NCBI RefSeq assembly: GCF_029338275.1
Contig: NZ_CP119790.1
Coordinates: 271,334 to 335,333 of the forward strand
Length of the DNA: 64,000 nt
Reading direction: 5' to 3'
Source of the DNA: Haloarcula ordinaria
GTDB taxonomy: Archaea; Halobacteriota; Halobacteria; Halobacteriales; Haloarculaceae
Shown here piece after piece: positions 27,357 to 37,007 of this stretch (the stretch's first letter is position 1; every line of letters starts with the position of its first letter). A model generated the notes under the pieces. The model had not been told where the DNA came from. It was given only the letters and a program-made list of their open reading frames with translations, and ran no database searches. Both the position numbers and the translations under genes were made by a program.

Positions 27357-27755
27357 GTGCGCATTCGCCCCGAGTCCCCACTGCACAGTGACACAATTGC
27401 GGTTATCGCGGGCAATCTTATTCCGATCGTCGGCGTTGTCGCTGCCGGGTGGCAGCCAGAAACCCTCCTGTTCGTGTATCTGGCAGAGCTTGCGACTATC
27501 TGCCTGTGGGCCGCTGTCCAGACACTGTTCGCCCGAAAGCGCCCGAATAATTTCCTCAGACGAGCGGTAAACGACTCCCGACGGCGATTTGAACTGCTCG
27601 GGCCACTGCAACAGAAGCGTGTTCTCGATGGATCGGTCCACTGCCGTTGCCGACGCACTACGTTCGGGTGTTCGATACGTGTGCTGGAACAGCGAAGTTA
27701 CGGTGCTTATCTAGGTGGGGTACGGGTGATTTTCACTCTTGGATGTCGACTTTGA
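27357..27755 (+). pseudogene. Truncated DUF6498-like membrane protein fragment
   Basis: The first 60 residues ('AVIAGNLIPIVGVVAAGWQP', 'ETLLFVYLAELATICLWAAV') look like the N-terminus of DUF6498 membrane proteins, which normally continue through several more helices. Here the sequence becomes Arg- and Ser-rich after about residue 65 and ends at 27755. I read it as a truncated or frameshifted remnant. The start is a GTG at 27357. Confidence 0.5.
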
Positions 27756-28021
27756 CTCCCGGAATAAGTCGATATTTGGAGATCGATTTTCCAAACCAGT
27801 CTCAAATTCCCCATTCTATCTATAGAAAGGACGCACTTATAATATTATAAACATATTCGCCACTCCATATGCAGAGACAATAGAATGAAACGTATTAATT
27901 CAAAAATGAAAGTGGCGTATCTGTGTATGTCAATGGGTAGCCAATCTGTGCTATCTGGTCGTAGGATTCAGCCGGGTGATGGTCTGTCTGGTCCCTGTCG
28001 TCGTACGGTACGCCGGGCCGA
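27756..28021. other. AT-rich intergenic region
   Basis: About 265 bp, notably AT-rich near 27780-27910, between the DUF6498 fragment and the 3' end of the CoA-ligase gene. No ORF or repeat recognised. Confidence 0.4.
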
Positions 28022-29609
28022 CTACAGTTGCTCGCCGATATCCGTGATAGCCCGTTCGCGAAGTGCTTCGACGTCCACTTTCCCTGTCCCACTCAGTTCG
28101 AGGTGTGACTCGAAGTAGATACGGCGCGGATAAGCGAATGCCGGACCGGTTGTAAGCGCGAACGTTTTGAGGTCATCGGAACTCACCGGGCCATCTCTGA
28201 CGACGAACGCGACGGGAACCTCCCCTTTTTCACGATGTGGCACACTCACAACGGCGACGTCGGCGACGGCATCGTGCTTCAGCAACCGGTTTTCGACATC
28301 GGCGGGGTAGAGATTCTCTCCACCGACAACCATCATGTCGTCGAGACGGCCCACGATGTAGTGATACCCTTCCTCGTCTTTCCGAACGAGATCGCCAGTG
28401 CGGAGGAAGCGACGACCGTCTCGAGAGACGAAGCGCTCCGCGTTCGCCTCGGGCCGCTCGTAGTAGGTCCCGAGACCAGGATTCGATACCCAAAGTTCGC
28501 CAGTGTCGTTGGCTTGCACTTCGTCACCTGTATCCGGGTCGACGACTCGTGTGTCGACGTCCGGGAGCGGAGTGCCTGCACTCCCGAGTTTCCGAGCGCC
28601 CTCTCGGGGTGAATGAGTCACGACTGGTCCACCCTCCGTGAGCCCATACACTTCCAGTAGGTCCGCGTCGAAAGTCTGCTCGAAAGTAGCGACCAACGAA
28701 TCCGGGACCGCAGCACTGCCGCAACTTGCCCACGACAGACTCGACATCTCCCCCTTGCCATGGCCATCGAACGCGGTCACCAGACGCTTGTAGATGGCCG
28801 GGACACCGGTCATATAGGTTACTTCGTGGCTGGCTATCGCCTCGATAGCCGCCTCGCTATCGAACTCGCGCAGGACGACGACACTCCCCCCACATAGCAG
28901 CATCGGCTTGACCACGCCGGTCATCGCATTCTTGTGGTAGAGCGGCGTCACGACGAGCCCACGGTCGGACTCGTCGAGTGAGAGGTGGTCGACGAACGCT
29001 TTCGTACACCATTCGATACCGCCGTGGGTTAGGACGACGCCTTTCGGCCGCCCCGTCGATCCGCTCGTGTACGGTTGCATCGCTGGGGTCGACGCAGCCA
29101 CGTCGGCCGCAGTATGCATGTCCGTGCCCGATGCGTTCCCGTCGAGTGTTCGGACCGTGACCGGGTCCAGCGACAGCGTCGTAGTGGCAGAATGGACGGC
29201 GACCGTCTCGACAACTTCGGCCCGTGTGAGCCCCGAGGCGACATCGTCGTCGACTGTAGACTCGTCACTGACGAGGACCAGGCGCGACCCACAGTCGTCG
29301 AAGATGTAGGAAAGCTTCTCGGGATAGTTCGAGATTCACAGGGACCGGCACGGCCCCGATGCGAGCGACCGCAAGGGTCGCCGCGAGGTACTCGACGCCG
29401 TTCGGGTAACAGAGCGCGACTCGGTCGCCCTCGTCGACGTGGAGTGCTTCGAGATTGGTCGCGATACGAGCGACACGAGCGGACAACTCGCCGTACGTGA
29501 TCGAAGTTTCGGATGCATCGTCGATGACCGCAACTCGGCTCGGGTCGACGCGTGCTGTCGCGTCGTAGACCGCGCCGAGGTTCGTCACGCCGCCTGATTC
29601 GCTCGTCAT
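28022..29609 (-). pseudogene. AMP-forming acyl-CoA ligase, frameshifted
   Basis: A full-length (about 529-codon) ANL-superfamily ligase except for one extra base near 29309-29315, where the N-terminal part ('VPVNLELSREA') loses frame. Restoring it gives 'SYIFDDCGSRLVLVSDE'. After that come the phosphate loop 'YTSGSTGRPKGVVLT', 'YGLTEGGPV', the hinge 'FLRTGDLVRKDEEGYHYIVG' and the catalytic Lys region 'LSGTGKVDVEAL'. It would activate a carboxylic acid to its CoA thioester via an adenylate. Part of the 28-41 kb catabolic island; the adjacent gene is an enoyl-CoA hydratase on the same strand. Confidence 0.88.
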
Positions 29610-29689
29610 GTGTGACCCTACAGTTAGTGTGGGAAAAACCCTTCTTCGCCAATCGACGGCCGACCCGACGAGACTTCCTCCGGAGTCGA

Positions 29690-30457
29690 TTACCTGTCGA
29701 GGAACTCTGATAATCGCTCCTTGCGTTCCGGTGTTGCCTCGATAACGTTCGCTAAGATACCCTCCAGCTCGAGTCCCTGTTGGAATTCGGTCTTTGCCGC
29801 CATCTTCGTCGACAGTTTCGCCAAGACAAGTGCGAGCTCGTCTTTCTCTGCGATCGCCTCCGCAATCTCCATCGTTCGTTCTTCCACACTATCGGGGGGA
29901 TGGACTTCCTGGACGATACCGTGCGCCTTCGCCTCTTCGGCCGAGATGAATTCGCCAGTAAGTAGCATTAGCAGTGCCGTCCCGAGGTTCGTCTCGCGCG
30001 GGAGTCGCTGGGTCCCGCCTTCACCTGGGAAGCCACCGATGGAGATCTCGGGGAAGCCCAGAGACGCCTCCTCGGACGCGATACGGATGTCACACGCCAG
30101 TGCTAACTCGAACCCGCCGCCGAGCGTCAATCCGTTCAGTAGTGCGATGGTCGGTTTGTCCAGCGCCTCGATTCGCTCTGGGAGGGCAAATTGGTCGAGA
30201 GTGACCGCCTCGGTGACTGTCTCTGGCAGTCTGTCTTCCAGTTCGTTGATGTCCGTGCCCGCAGAAAAGGAGTCGCCTGAGCCAGTCAGAACGAGAACGG
30301 TACCGACTCCGTCATCGAAGCGCTCGAACGCCTCGACGAGTTCCTCACGCATCGCTCCGGTAATTGCGTTTTTCTTCTCCGGACGCTGGAGCCGAACGGT
30401 GGTGACGTCGTTTTCGACGCTGAAATCGATATACTCGAATTCCGTCTCTGTACTCAT
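29690..30457 (-). CDS. Enoyl-CoA hydratase/isomerase family protein
   Basis: A 255-residue crotonase-fold protein. The oxyanion-hole segments 'FSAGTDINELED' and 'LNGLTLGGGFELALACD' and the two active-site glutamates in 'ASEEASLGFPEISIGG' (positions matching Glu144/Glu164 of rat hydratase) are present, followed by 'GEGGTQRLPRE'. It probably hydrates an enoyl-CoA or carries out a related crotonase step. Same strand as the CoA ligase, about 80 bp away, and downstream of the GMC gene, so the three may be co-transcribed. Confidence 0.92.
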   Translation of the reverse strand: MSTETEFEYIDFSVENDVTTVRLQRPEKKNAITGAMREELVEAFERFDDGVGTVLVLTGSGDSFSAGTDINELEDRLPETVTEAVTLDQFALPERIEALDKPTIALLNGLTLGGGFELALACDIRIASEEASLGFPEISIGGFPGEGGTQRLPRETNLGTALLMLLTGEFISAEEAKAHGIVQEVHPPDSVEERTMEIAEAIAEKDELALVLAKLSTKMAAKTEFQQGLELEGILANVIEATPERKERLSEFLDR

Positions 30458-30533
30458 GCGTACGTTGGTGGTCGGGTATGGAGAGTAAATAGCTTCCGTC
30501 GGCTGGCATCAAGGACAGCAGTCTTGAATCAGT

Positions 30534-32786
30534 TCAGTCCTCGAAGTTCGCGACCAGATTCTCCGCGGCGCGCAGACAGACCGCCCACATCGTCAGCGTC
30601 GGGTTAATACTCGGGCACATCGGGAACGCGGCCCCGCTGTAGACATACAGTCCCGGCGTATCGTGTACTTCGAGGTCGGCGTCGACCACGGACTGTTCCG
30701 GCTCGGTCCCCATCCGACAGCCACCAAGGTCGTGGCTGCTTCCGACACCGGTGAATGCGGGTCCACCCCACGTCTCCGTCGCACCCATCTCGTCTAAGAT
30801 CTCGGTGGCCTTGCCGCGGAAGAACTCGTGGAGTTTGCGCTCGTTCTCCCGTAAGTCGTAGGTGATGCGGAGGACCGGCATCCCCTCGCCGCTCTCGTCG
30901 GTCTTCTGCGGGTCCAGTTCGATGTAGTTCGACTCGTACGGGAGATTCGTCGACTGGATCCGGACGGCACCCCAGTGATTCCATTCTTTGAGGTGGTCCT
31001 TGTACTCTTTCCCCCACGATGAGACGTCTTCGGGTAGCGTCGCCTGACTAATCTGGAGCGGGAGGAGCTGGTTCTCCGTCCCCAAGGTCGACCCGCCGAC
31101 GAATCCGTGCTTGGCGGAGTCGAACGCTGCAGAGTCATAGTCGTCGAGGATGATGCCTTGAGCGGCCGGCCCGGTGTGACGATTGAACACGGTGTCAGGG
31201 AAATACCCGCTCACGTCCGAGAACATCTTGGTCATGAAATGCTTGCCCACTTGGCCGTGATTGTTCCCGAGTCCATCGGGGTGGGTCTCGTCTGTGGAGT
31301 GCAGCATGAGACGGATGTTCTCGAAGGTGTAGGAGGCGAGGATGACCGTCTTCGCGTGCTGTGTTCGGCGGTCTCCGTTCGCGTCGAGGTACTCGACACC
31401 GGTCACTTCACCGTCGTCATCAGTCAGGATTTCGACGACTCGACAGTACGTTCGGAGGTCCAGATTACCAGTCCGAAGCGCCCGTGGAATGCTGGACAAG
31501 CCCGGGTGCCACTTGGCGTCGTTGAACGACCCGAAACCACTGTTCCAGGCGCAGTACGTCGTCCCCGGGCGACCATCGTAGGGTTCGCTGTTGACGCCGA
31601 CCGGGACCGGATAGGGGTTGAGATCCATGTCTTCGACGACGTCAGTGAAGATTTCGCCCTGACGGAACGGTCGAAACGGTTTGTTCGGTAATGGCTCGCT
31701 CCGTTCTACGTAGGGGTTGCTGTCGTTCCCAGAGATACCGACTTCGTGTTCCACGCGGGTGTAGTACGGTTCGAGCTCGTCGTAGCTCAGAGGCCAGTCA
31801 GCAACCGTGCAGTTGTCCGGAAGCGCGTCTTCGCTCCACTGTTCTTCGACGAACGACCGATAGCGAAAGTGGTGCGGGTGGAACCGCCGAAGCCACGCCC
31901 CGTAGTGGATGACTGACCCGCCGACGCTGTTCATCATACGGCCCAGCGAAAAGGTCGCCTCTCGCGTTTCGTCGTTTTCACTCCTGCGCCACTGTGGCGT
32001 CTCCTTGTTGAACTTCTCACCCATTCCAGCACGCCGGTAGTAGGCATGGCCGAGCTCGTCGGGGATGAAATCGTCCTTGGTACGCCACGGTCCTGCCTCC
32101 AGTGCGACGACATCGAGTCCCGCTTCTGCGAACACCGGTGCAACGAGACCACCCATCGCTCCCATCCCAACCATCACCACGTCGGCTTCGTCGGTTGGTG
32201 CTTTCGCACCCGCCTGTGGATCGAACCCGTCGATATCGGGGGGGCCACCGTCGGAACTGTTCTCAGGGTCGAAGCCAAGGTCGGCCATCGACTGATACTC
32301 ACCGCCCTTGGTCACCGGTTCATCTGTAAGGTTCTCTTCGGCGGAGTTTTCGAGGTGTACGCCGGGGTGACCGAGCACTTTCCACCCCTTCTTGTCTTTG
32401 TTCCCGCCGTATGCTGGGTCGGCGAAAAGCCCCTCCTGGAGATGTTGACGGAGCAATTCGAAGAACTCCTCCTGTGGCGGCGTGTGAAAATCCGAGAGGT
32501 CACCAGTTTCGAGGCGTCCGATGAGTACGTCCTGCTCCTCCGGCGCACACTCGACGAACGGGGCGCCGTATTCTGCCTCGGCATTTCGGTCAAGTGCATC
32601 GATACCCAGTTGATACCACCGTTTCTGCTCTTCGTACTCCCCATCGAGTGCTCGATCGACGTACCGTGTGACGCCTATCTCGGTCGCACCGGGATCGTCG
32701 TCAGCTGGAAACATCCGTTCGAACAGCGCGGAGACGGTCCGAGAGCGATGTGCATTGAACGTCAATAATGTGTCTACGTCACTCAT
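30534..32786 (-). CDS. GMC oxidoreductase fused to a gluconate-dehydrogenase subunit 3-like domain
   Basis: A 750-residue protein. Residues 1 to about 150 resemble gluconate 2-dehydrogenase subunit 3 ('LFERMFPADDDPGATEIGVT', 'EEFFELLRQHLQEGLFADP'), followed by an acidic linker and, from about 205, a GMC flavoprotein with FAD motif 'MVGMGAMGGLVAPVFAEAG', 'SSHDLGGCRMG' and the C-terminal 'CPSINPTLT' (catalytic His/Asn). In bacteria these are separate subunits of a membrane complex with a Tat signal on subunit 3 and a cytochrome c subunit; here no Tat motif and no cytochrome gene are visible. Likely oxidises an alcohol or sugar; electron acceptor unknown. Confidence 0.9.
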   Translation of the reverse strand: MSDVDTLLTFNAHRSRTVSALFERMFPADDDPGATEIGVTRYVDRALDGEYEEQKRWYQLGIDALDRNAEAEYGAPFVECAPEEQDVLIGRLETGDLSDFHTPPQEEFFELLRQHLQEGLFADPAYGGNKDKKGWKVLGHPGVHLENSAEENLTDEPVTKGGEYQSMADLGFDPENSSDGGPPDIDGFDPQAGAKAPTDEADVVMVGMGAMGGLVAPVFAEAGLDVVALEAGPWRTKDDFIPDELGHAYYRRAGMGEKFNKETPQWRRSENDETREATFSLGRMMNSVGGSVIHYGAWLRRFHPHHFRYRSFVEEQWSEDALPDNCTVADWPLSYDELEPYYTRVEHEVGISGNDSNPYVERSEPLPNKPFRPFRQGEIFTDVVEDMDLNPYPVPVGVNSEPYDGRPGTTYCAWNSGFGSFNDAKWHPGLSSIPRALRTGNLDLRTYCRVVEILTDDDGEVTGVEYLDANGDRRTQHAKTVILASYTFENIRLMLHSTDETHPDGLGNNHGQVGKHFMTKMFSDVSGYFPDTVFNRHTGPAAQGIILDDYDSAAFDSAKHGFVGGSTLGTENQLLPLQISQATLPEDVSSWGKEYKDHLKEWNHWGAVRIQSTNLPYESNYIELDPQKTDESGEGMPVLRITYDLRENERKLHEFFRGKATEILDEMGATETWGGPAFTGVGSSHDLGGCRMGTEPEQSVVDADLEVHDTPGLYVYSGAAFPMCPSINPTLTMWAVCLRAAENLVANFED

Positions 32787-33310
32787 ATACCCTACAACCT
32801 GAGTCTACACTGTATTAAATCGTGGTGCTGTGGCGAATCGAACCACTTCGTGGTTCGATGTGTACGTGAATTCACCAGACAATAACTGATAGTCAGTTGT
32901 GAAATCACTGATTCCGAGCGCAGTGGCCTCGATACGTTTGGAGTCCCGAAGGCCGTCAAATACGAAGAAACAGATTCGCCTATTACGAATCCTGTTGGCA
33001 GTACCACGAGTGTGGTTTTTCGGCGATTTCGTGCGGGAAGTTCGACAGTCGGACTAGCTATGGAAATTACTAACAGCCGTATCAGTGCTATTCGCGTGGC
33101 GTCGACCTCGAGCCAGAGAATATAGTAACATGCGTACGGATGTTATTTCCGTGGGCCACACAACGGGGGAACGAGACAGCGGTAAATAGATTCGGATATA
33201 GCGAATAATGAAACAGCAAGCCCCTGAAACAGAAAATTCGACCTTCTGAAGAAATTCGCAACCGACAAATCAGTAACAATTATATGGAATCGTGTGCCAG
33301 ATTAGGGCAG
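32787..33310. other. Divergent intergenic region, GMC and IclR genes
   Basis: About 520 bp, AT-rich toward the IclR gene. It should contain the promoters of both divergent genes and is a natural place for an IclR operator. No ORF stands out. Confidence 0.5.
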
Positions 33311-34078
33311 ATGACCGGAGAAACGCCACCGAGACGGACTGTGAAGGCAACAGAAACAGTCTTCGAGATTATCGAATTCTTGGACGCAGACAGCCTAAGC
33401 GGCGTCACTGATATCGCGTCGGCGCTCGACCTCGCCCCCAGTACCGTCCACAAACATCTCACGACCCTCGTCGCACAGGAGTATGTGATTAAAGAGGACA
33501 GACAGTATCGTCTGGGCTTCCGATTCTACGAGCAGGGGCAGAAAGTCCGGCGAGCGTCACCACTAGCACAGATAGCGGAAGACCCGATCGAGGAACTCGC
33601 GAACACGACTGGCGAAGTCGTCTGGGTGTTCGTCGAGGAACACGGGTACGCTGTTCATCTGTTGAAAGCCGTCGGCGACCACGGTGTCCAGACTCACGGT
33701 GAGCTCGGAAAGCGGTCGCAGTTGCATCACTTGGCGTCGGGGAAAGCGATCCTCGCCCATCTCCCACAGGAACGCGTCGACGAGATACTCGATGGTGACA
33801 CCCTACCAGCGAAGACAGAGAACACTGTAACCGACGTGGATGAACTGACTGAGGAGTTGGCGACTGTGCGGGAACGAGGATACGCGTTCAATACCGAGGA
33901 GACTGTCCTTGGACTTCAAACTGTCGGGGCCCCGATACTGAAAGACCGACGCGACGTCGTCGGAGCAGTGAGCGTCTGCGGGCCAGCAACGCGGATGCAG
34001 GGAGCGCGGCTGGAGTCAGACATCCCCGAAGCACTATTGAGGACGACGAACCAAATAGAACTACAGTTGTCCTACTGA
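33311..34078 (+). CDS. IclR-family transcriptional regulator
   Basis: A 255-residue regulator: N-terminal winged helix ('LSGVTDIASALDLAPSTVHK', 'HLTTLVAQEYVIKEDRQYRL') and a GAF-like effector domain with 'GELGKRSQLHHLASGKAILA', 'HLPQERVDEIL' and 'GLQTVGAPILKDRRDVVGAV', all IclR landmarks. I start at the ATG at 33311 (MTGETPPRR), nine codons into the open frame. It is divergent from the GMC oxidoreductase and upstream of the GH105 gene, so it is the likely regulator of this island. Confidence 0.93.
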   Translation: MTGETPPRRTVKATETVFEIIEFLDADSLSGVTDIASALDLAPSTVHKHLTTLVAQEYVIKEDRQYRLGFRFYEQGQKVRRASPLAQIAEDPIEELANTTGEVVWVFVEEHGYAVHLLKAVGDHGVQTHGELGKRSQLHHLASGKAILAHLPQERVDEILDGDTLPAKTENTVTDVDELTEELATVRERGYAFNTEETVLGLQTVGAPILKDRRDVVGAVSVCGPATRMQGARLESDIPEALLRTTNQIELQLSY

Positions 34079-34171
34079 TAGCCAAGCGGCTCTCGTTTCT
34101 CGGGTCTATCAGCCTGCTGAGTGACCCATAGATTTATTGAAGCCGCCGCAAGTCATAGACGTGAAATACCG

Positions 34172-35218
34172 ATGTCAGCAGAGACGCTTACCCCAGAATT
34201 AGTGAATCGAGTCGCCCGCTACACGACTGAGCGTGATATGGAGGCCGAAGATTGGGAGAAAGCCGTCGCTCTCAATGGCCTCGTAGCTACGGAGAAAGCG
34301 ACGTACGTCGACGCCGCCCGGTCGCTCGTCGACCGCTCAATCGCGACCCAGACGAGTGCTGGACAGCTCACATACGGATCGCTCGACTACAAGCCGTGGA
34401 TCGACCGCACAGAACTCAGCTCGTTCAAGGGGCAGTCAGACCCTGCCGCGGTCGGACACGCAGTCCTCGATTTCTACCGTAAAACCGACGAGGCGGAGTA
34501 TCGCGATGCCGCACGACGACAGTTCGAGTTCTTCGACGACGTTGAGCGAACCGAAGAAGGTGGGATTCCGCACATCCGTGAACGGACGGAACTCTGGGTC
34601 GACGCGATATACATGGTCTGTCCGTTCTTCGCTCGCTACGGTGAACTCGTAGACGAGGCGGGATTCGACGAAGCAGTCCAGCAGATTCGCCTCCAGTCGA
34701 AGTACTTGCAGGACCCCCATACTGGCCTGTTCCGCCACGCCTGGCGCGAGTGTCCCAACATGTATCCGTCCAGTACGTTCTGGTCGCGCGGCAATGGCTG
34801 GGCCGCTGCTGGGATGCTCGACACCCTCGAACTGCTGCCCGAGGACCACGAGGGGCGTGCAGACATCGAATCGGCATTCCGGGAACTCGCTGCGGCCGCA
34901 TTGGAGTTACAGGACGACAGCGGGTACTGGCATCACATAATCGACGACCGGACCACTCCGTTGGAGGCGTCGGGAACACTCATGTTCAGTTACGCATTCA
35001 AGCAGGCATACGATGCTGGTGTTCTCGAAGACGAAGCGTATGCAACAGCGGCTCGCCGCGGTATCGATATCTGCTGTGGGGTAGTCGACGAAGACGGTGC
35101 CGTTCACCGTATCTCGGAACCACCAGGCGGTGAGCGAATGCCGCTGGGCGTCACCTCGTACGGTCAGGGGTGGTTCTTGCTCGCAGCGAGCCAATTCGAG
35201 GACGGGAAGCTCGCGTAG
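34172..35218 (+). CDS. GH105-type unsaturated glucuronyl/rhamnogalacturonyl hydrolase
   Basis: A 348-residue (alpha/alpha)6-barrel protein of glycoside hydrolase family 105/88. 'ERTELWVDAIYMVCPFFARY' contains the catalytic Asp, and 'STFWSRGNGWAAAGMLDTLE' and 'YGQGWFLLAASQFE' are barrel landmarks. No signal peptide is present, so it acts in the cytoplasm on imported unsaturated uronides. Start at 34172 (MSAETL) keeps the N-terminus close to family length; a TATA-like TTTATTG lies about 35 bp upstream. It is a sign that the island may use uronate-containing sugars. Confidence 0.85.
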   Translation: MSAETLTPELVNRVARYTTERDMEAEDWEKAVALNGLVATEKATYVDAARSLVDRSIATQTSAGQLTYGSLDYKPWIDRTELSSFKGQSDPAAVGHAVLDFYRKTDEAEYRDAARRQFEFFDDVERTEEGGIPHIRERTELWVDAIYMVCPFFARYGELVDEAGFDEAVQQIRLQSKYLQDPHTGLFRHAWRECPNMYPSSTFWSRGNGWAAAGMLDTLELLPEDHEGRADIESAFRELAAAALELQDDSGYWHHIIDDRTTPLEASGTLMFSYAFKQAYDAGVLEDEAYATAARRGIDICCGVVDEDGAVHRISEPPGGERMPLGVTSYGQGWFLLAASQFEDGKLA

Positions 35219-35356
35219 GTCACTCGCCGTATTCCGTCGCCGCTCGTAGGCAACCCGCGGGCCGCTCGCGCTCAGCTAGATTCGGACACCGCTCATCGGA
35301 AGCGGTTTTAGAAAAAATGGCGCAACTGTGACCCCGTTCGAGCATGGCCGTCGGCT

Positions 35357-36820
35357 CTACTCACCGATGCCGATGTTGGCACAGACGTTTTTCGATTGCG
35401 TGTAGTGCTTGACCGCCTCGGTGCTCTTCTCGCGGCCAATTCCGCTCTTTTTGAACCCACCGAACGGCGTCTCGATGCCCTCGGCGAACCACTCGTTGAT
35501 GTAGACGCCTCCGGCTTCGACATCCCGAGCAAATCGATGTGCCCGGTTGAGGTCTGCGGTGAAGATGCCTGCGGTGAGTCCGAATTCAGTGTCGTTGGCC
35601 TTCTCGATGGCTTCCTGTTCGTCAGAAAACGAGATTGCAGGGAGAATCGGGCCGAATATCTCCTCTTGTGCGAGACGACTGTCGTTACTGGCACCTGCGA
35701 AGACTGTCGGACCGATAAAGTACCCCTCGCGGTCCAGTACCTCACCACCATAGAACGGTTCGCCGACCTCTTTTCTCCCCACGTCGAGATATGACTTCAC
35801 CTTCTCGTACTGACCTTCGTCAATCATCGGTCCCATATCCGGATCTTCTGACCCAGGACCGACTTCGAGGGCGTCGAGTCGATCCGCCAGGTTGTCGAGG
35901 AACTCGTCGTAGATGTCCTCGTGGACGAGGAGTCGGGACCCGGCAGAACAGCACTGGCCGCTGACCATAGTGAACAAACCTGCGACAGCGTTGTCGAGCG
36001 CGAGGTCCATATCGGCGTCGGGGAAGACGACGTTCGGTCCCTTCCCACCGAGTTCGAGATTAGCGGGGGTTATCTGCTGGGCAGCCAGTTCAGCGACTTT
36101 CCGCCCAGTCTCGACGGACCCGGTGAACGTAACGCAGTCGATATTGGGGTGGCCAGCGAGTGGTGCGCCTGCTTCGGCACCGAATCCAGTAACGACGTTG
36201 AGGGCCCCGTCGGGTAGCCCCGCCTCATGGGCGATTTTGGCGATAGTGAGTGCACCAAGCGGCGTTTGTTCGGCGGGCTTGACCACGGCTGTGTTCCCCG
36301 TGGCTAGTGCGACGGCGACGCTTCGAGCGAAAATCGAGAGTGGGAAATTCCACGGGGCGATGTGCGCAGTTACTCCCAATGGTTCCCGGTAGGTGAAGTC
36401 GACGTACTCCCGTCCTCGGGGAATCTGTTCACCATGAACCTTGTCGGCGATGCCAGCGTAGAAATCGAAGGCGTCTGCACATCCTTCAGCCTCACCACGG
36501 GCTTCCGAAATCGGCTTGCCGTTCTCGAGTGTCGTCAGTTGCGCCAGCGTCTCGACGTTCGCTCGTAACGCCACCGCGATGTCTCGAAGCGTTTCGCTTC
36601 GCGCTTTTGGATTCGTACGCCTCCAGTCATCGAGAGCCGCATTTGCGGCGTCGACAGCGTACTCTATGTCGGCTTCACGTCCTCTCGCAACTTCGGCTAT
36701 CACGTCAGTCGTAGCCGGGTCGTTGACGTCGAACGTCCCGTTGTTCTCGGCGTCGACGTGTTCCCCGTCGACGAACAGTTGATACTTCTCTTGTCGATCA
36801 ACGGTGCTATCTGACGACAT
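35357..36820 (-). CDS. NAD(P)-dependent aldehyde dehydrogenase
   Basis: A 487-residue ALDH. The 'PWNFPLSIFARS' and 'NTAVVKPAEQTPLGALTIAK' cofactor regions, the active-site Glu in 'NLELGGKGPNVVFPD', and the nucleophile Cys in 'SGQCCSAGSRLLV' are all present, as is the C-terminal 'PFGGFKKSGIGRE'. It oxidises an aldehyde to a carboxylic acid with NAD(P). It is divergent from the CoA-transferase gene, with a 187-bp shared promoter region, and convergent with GH105. Confidence 0.95.
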   Translation of the reverse strand: MSSDSTVDRQEKYQLFVDGEHVDAENNGTFDVNDPATTDVIAEVARGREADIEYAVDAANAALDDWRRTNPKARSETLRDIAVALRANVETLAQLTTLENGKPISEARGEAEGCADAFDFYAGIADKVHGEQIPRGREYVDFTYREPLGVTAHIAPWNFPLSIFARSVAVALATGNTAVVKPAEQTPLGALTIAKIAHEAGLPDGALNVVTGFGAEAGAPLAGHPNIDCVTFTGSVETGRKVAELAAQQITPANLELGGKGPNVVFPDADMDLALDNAVAGLFTMVSGQCCSAGSRLLVHEDIYDEFLDNLADRLDALEVGPGSEDPDMGPMIDEGQYEKVKSYLDVGRKEVGEPFYGGEVLDREGYFIGPTVFAGASNDSRLAQEEIFGPILPAISFSDEQEAIEKANDTEFGLTAGIFTADLNRAHRFARDVEAGGVYINEWFAEGIETPFGGFKKSGIGREKSTEAVKHYTQSKNVCANIGIGE

Positions 36821-37007
36821 AGCGGACCCACGTCGGTCCGAATGATAAGTGTACCGTCGATGGGGGCACAGACGAGGTGTCGACCTGCTGGCTGGTGCCC
36901 TTGACCCACATTCCGTTCAGTACTCTGTTCAGGCAGGTCCGGTAGTTCAGAGTCCGGCGCACACAATGAGGGAAAAGACTATTTTGACACAATTCGAGCA
37001 TTCAGTC

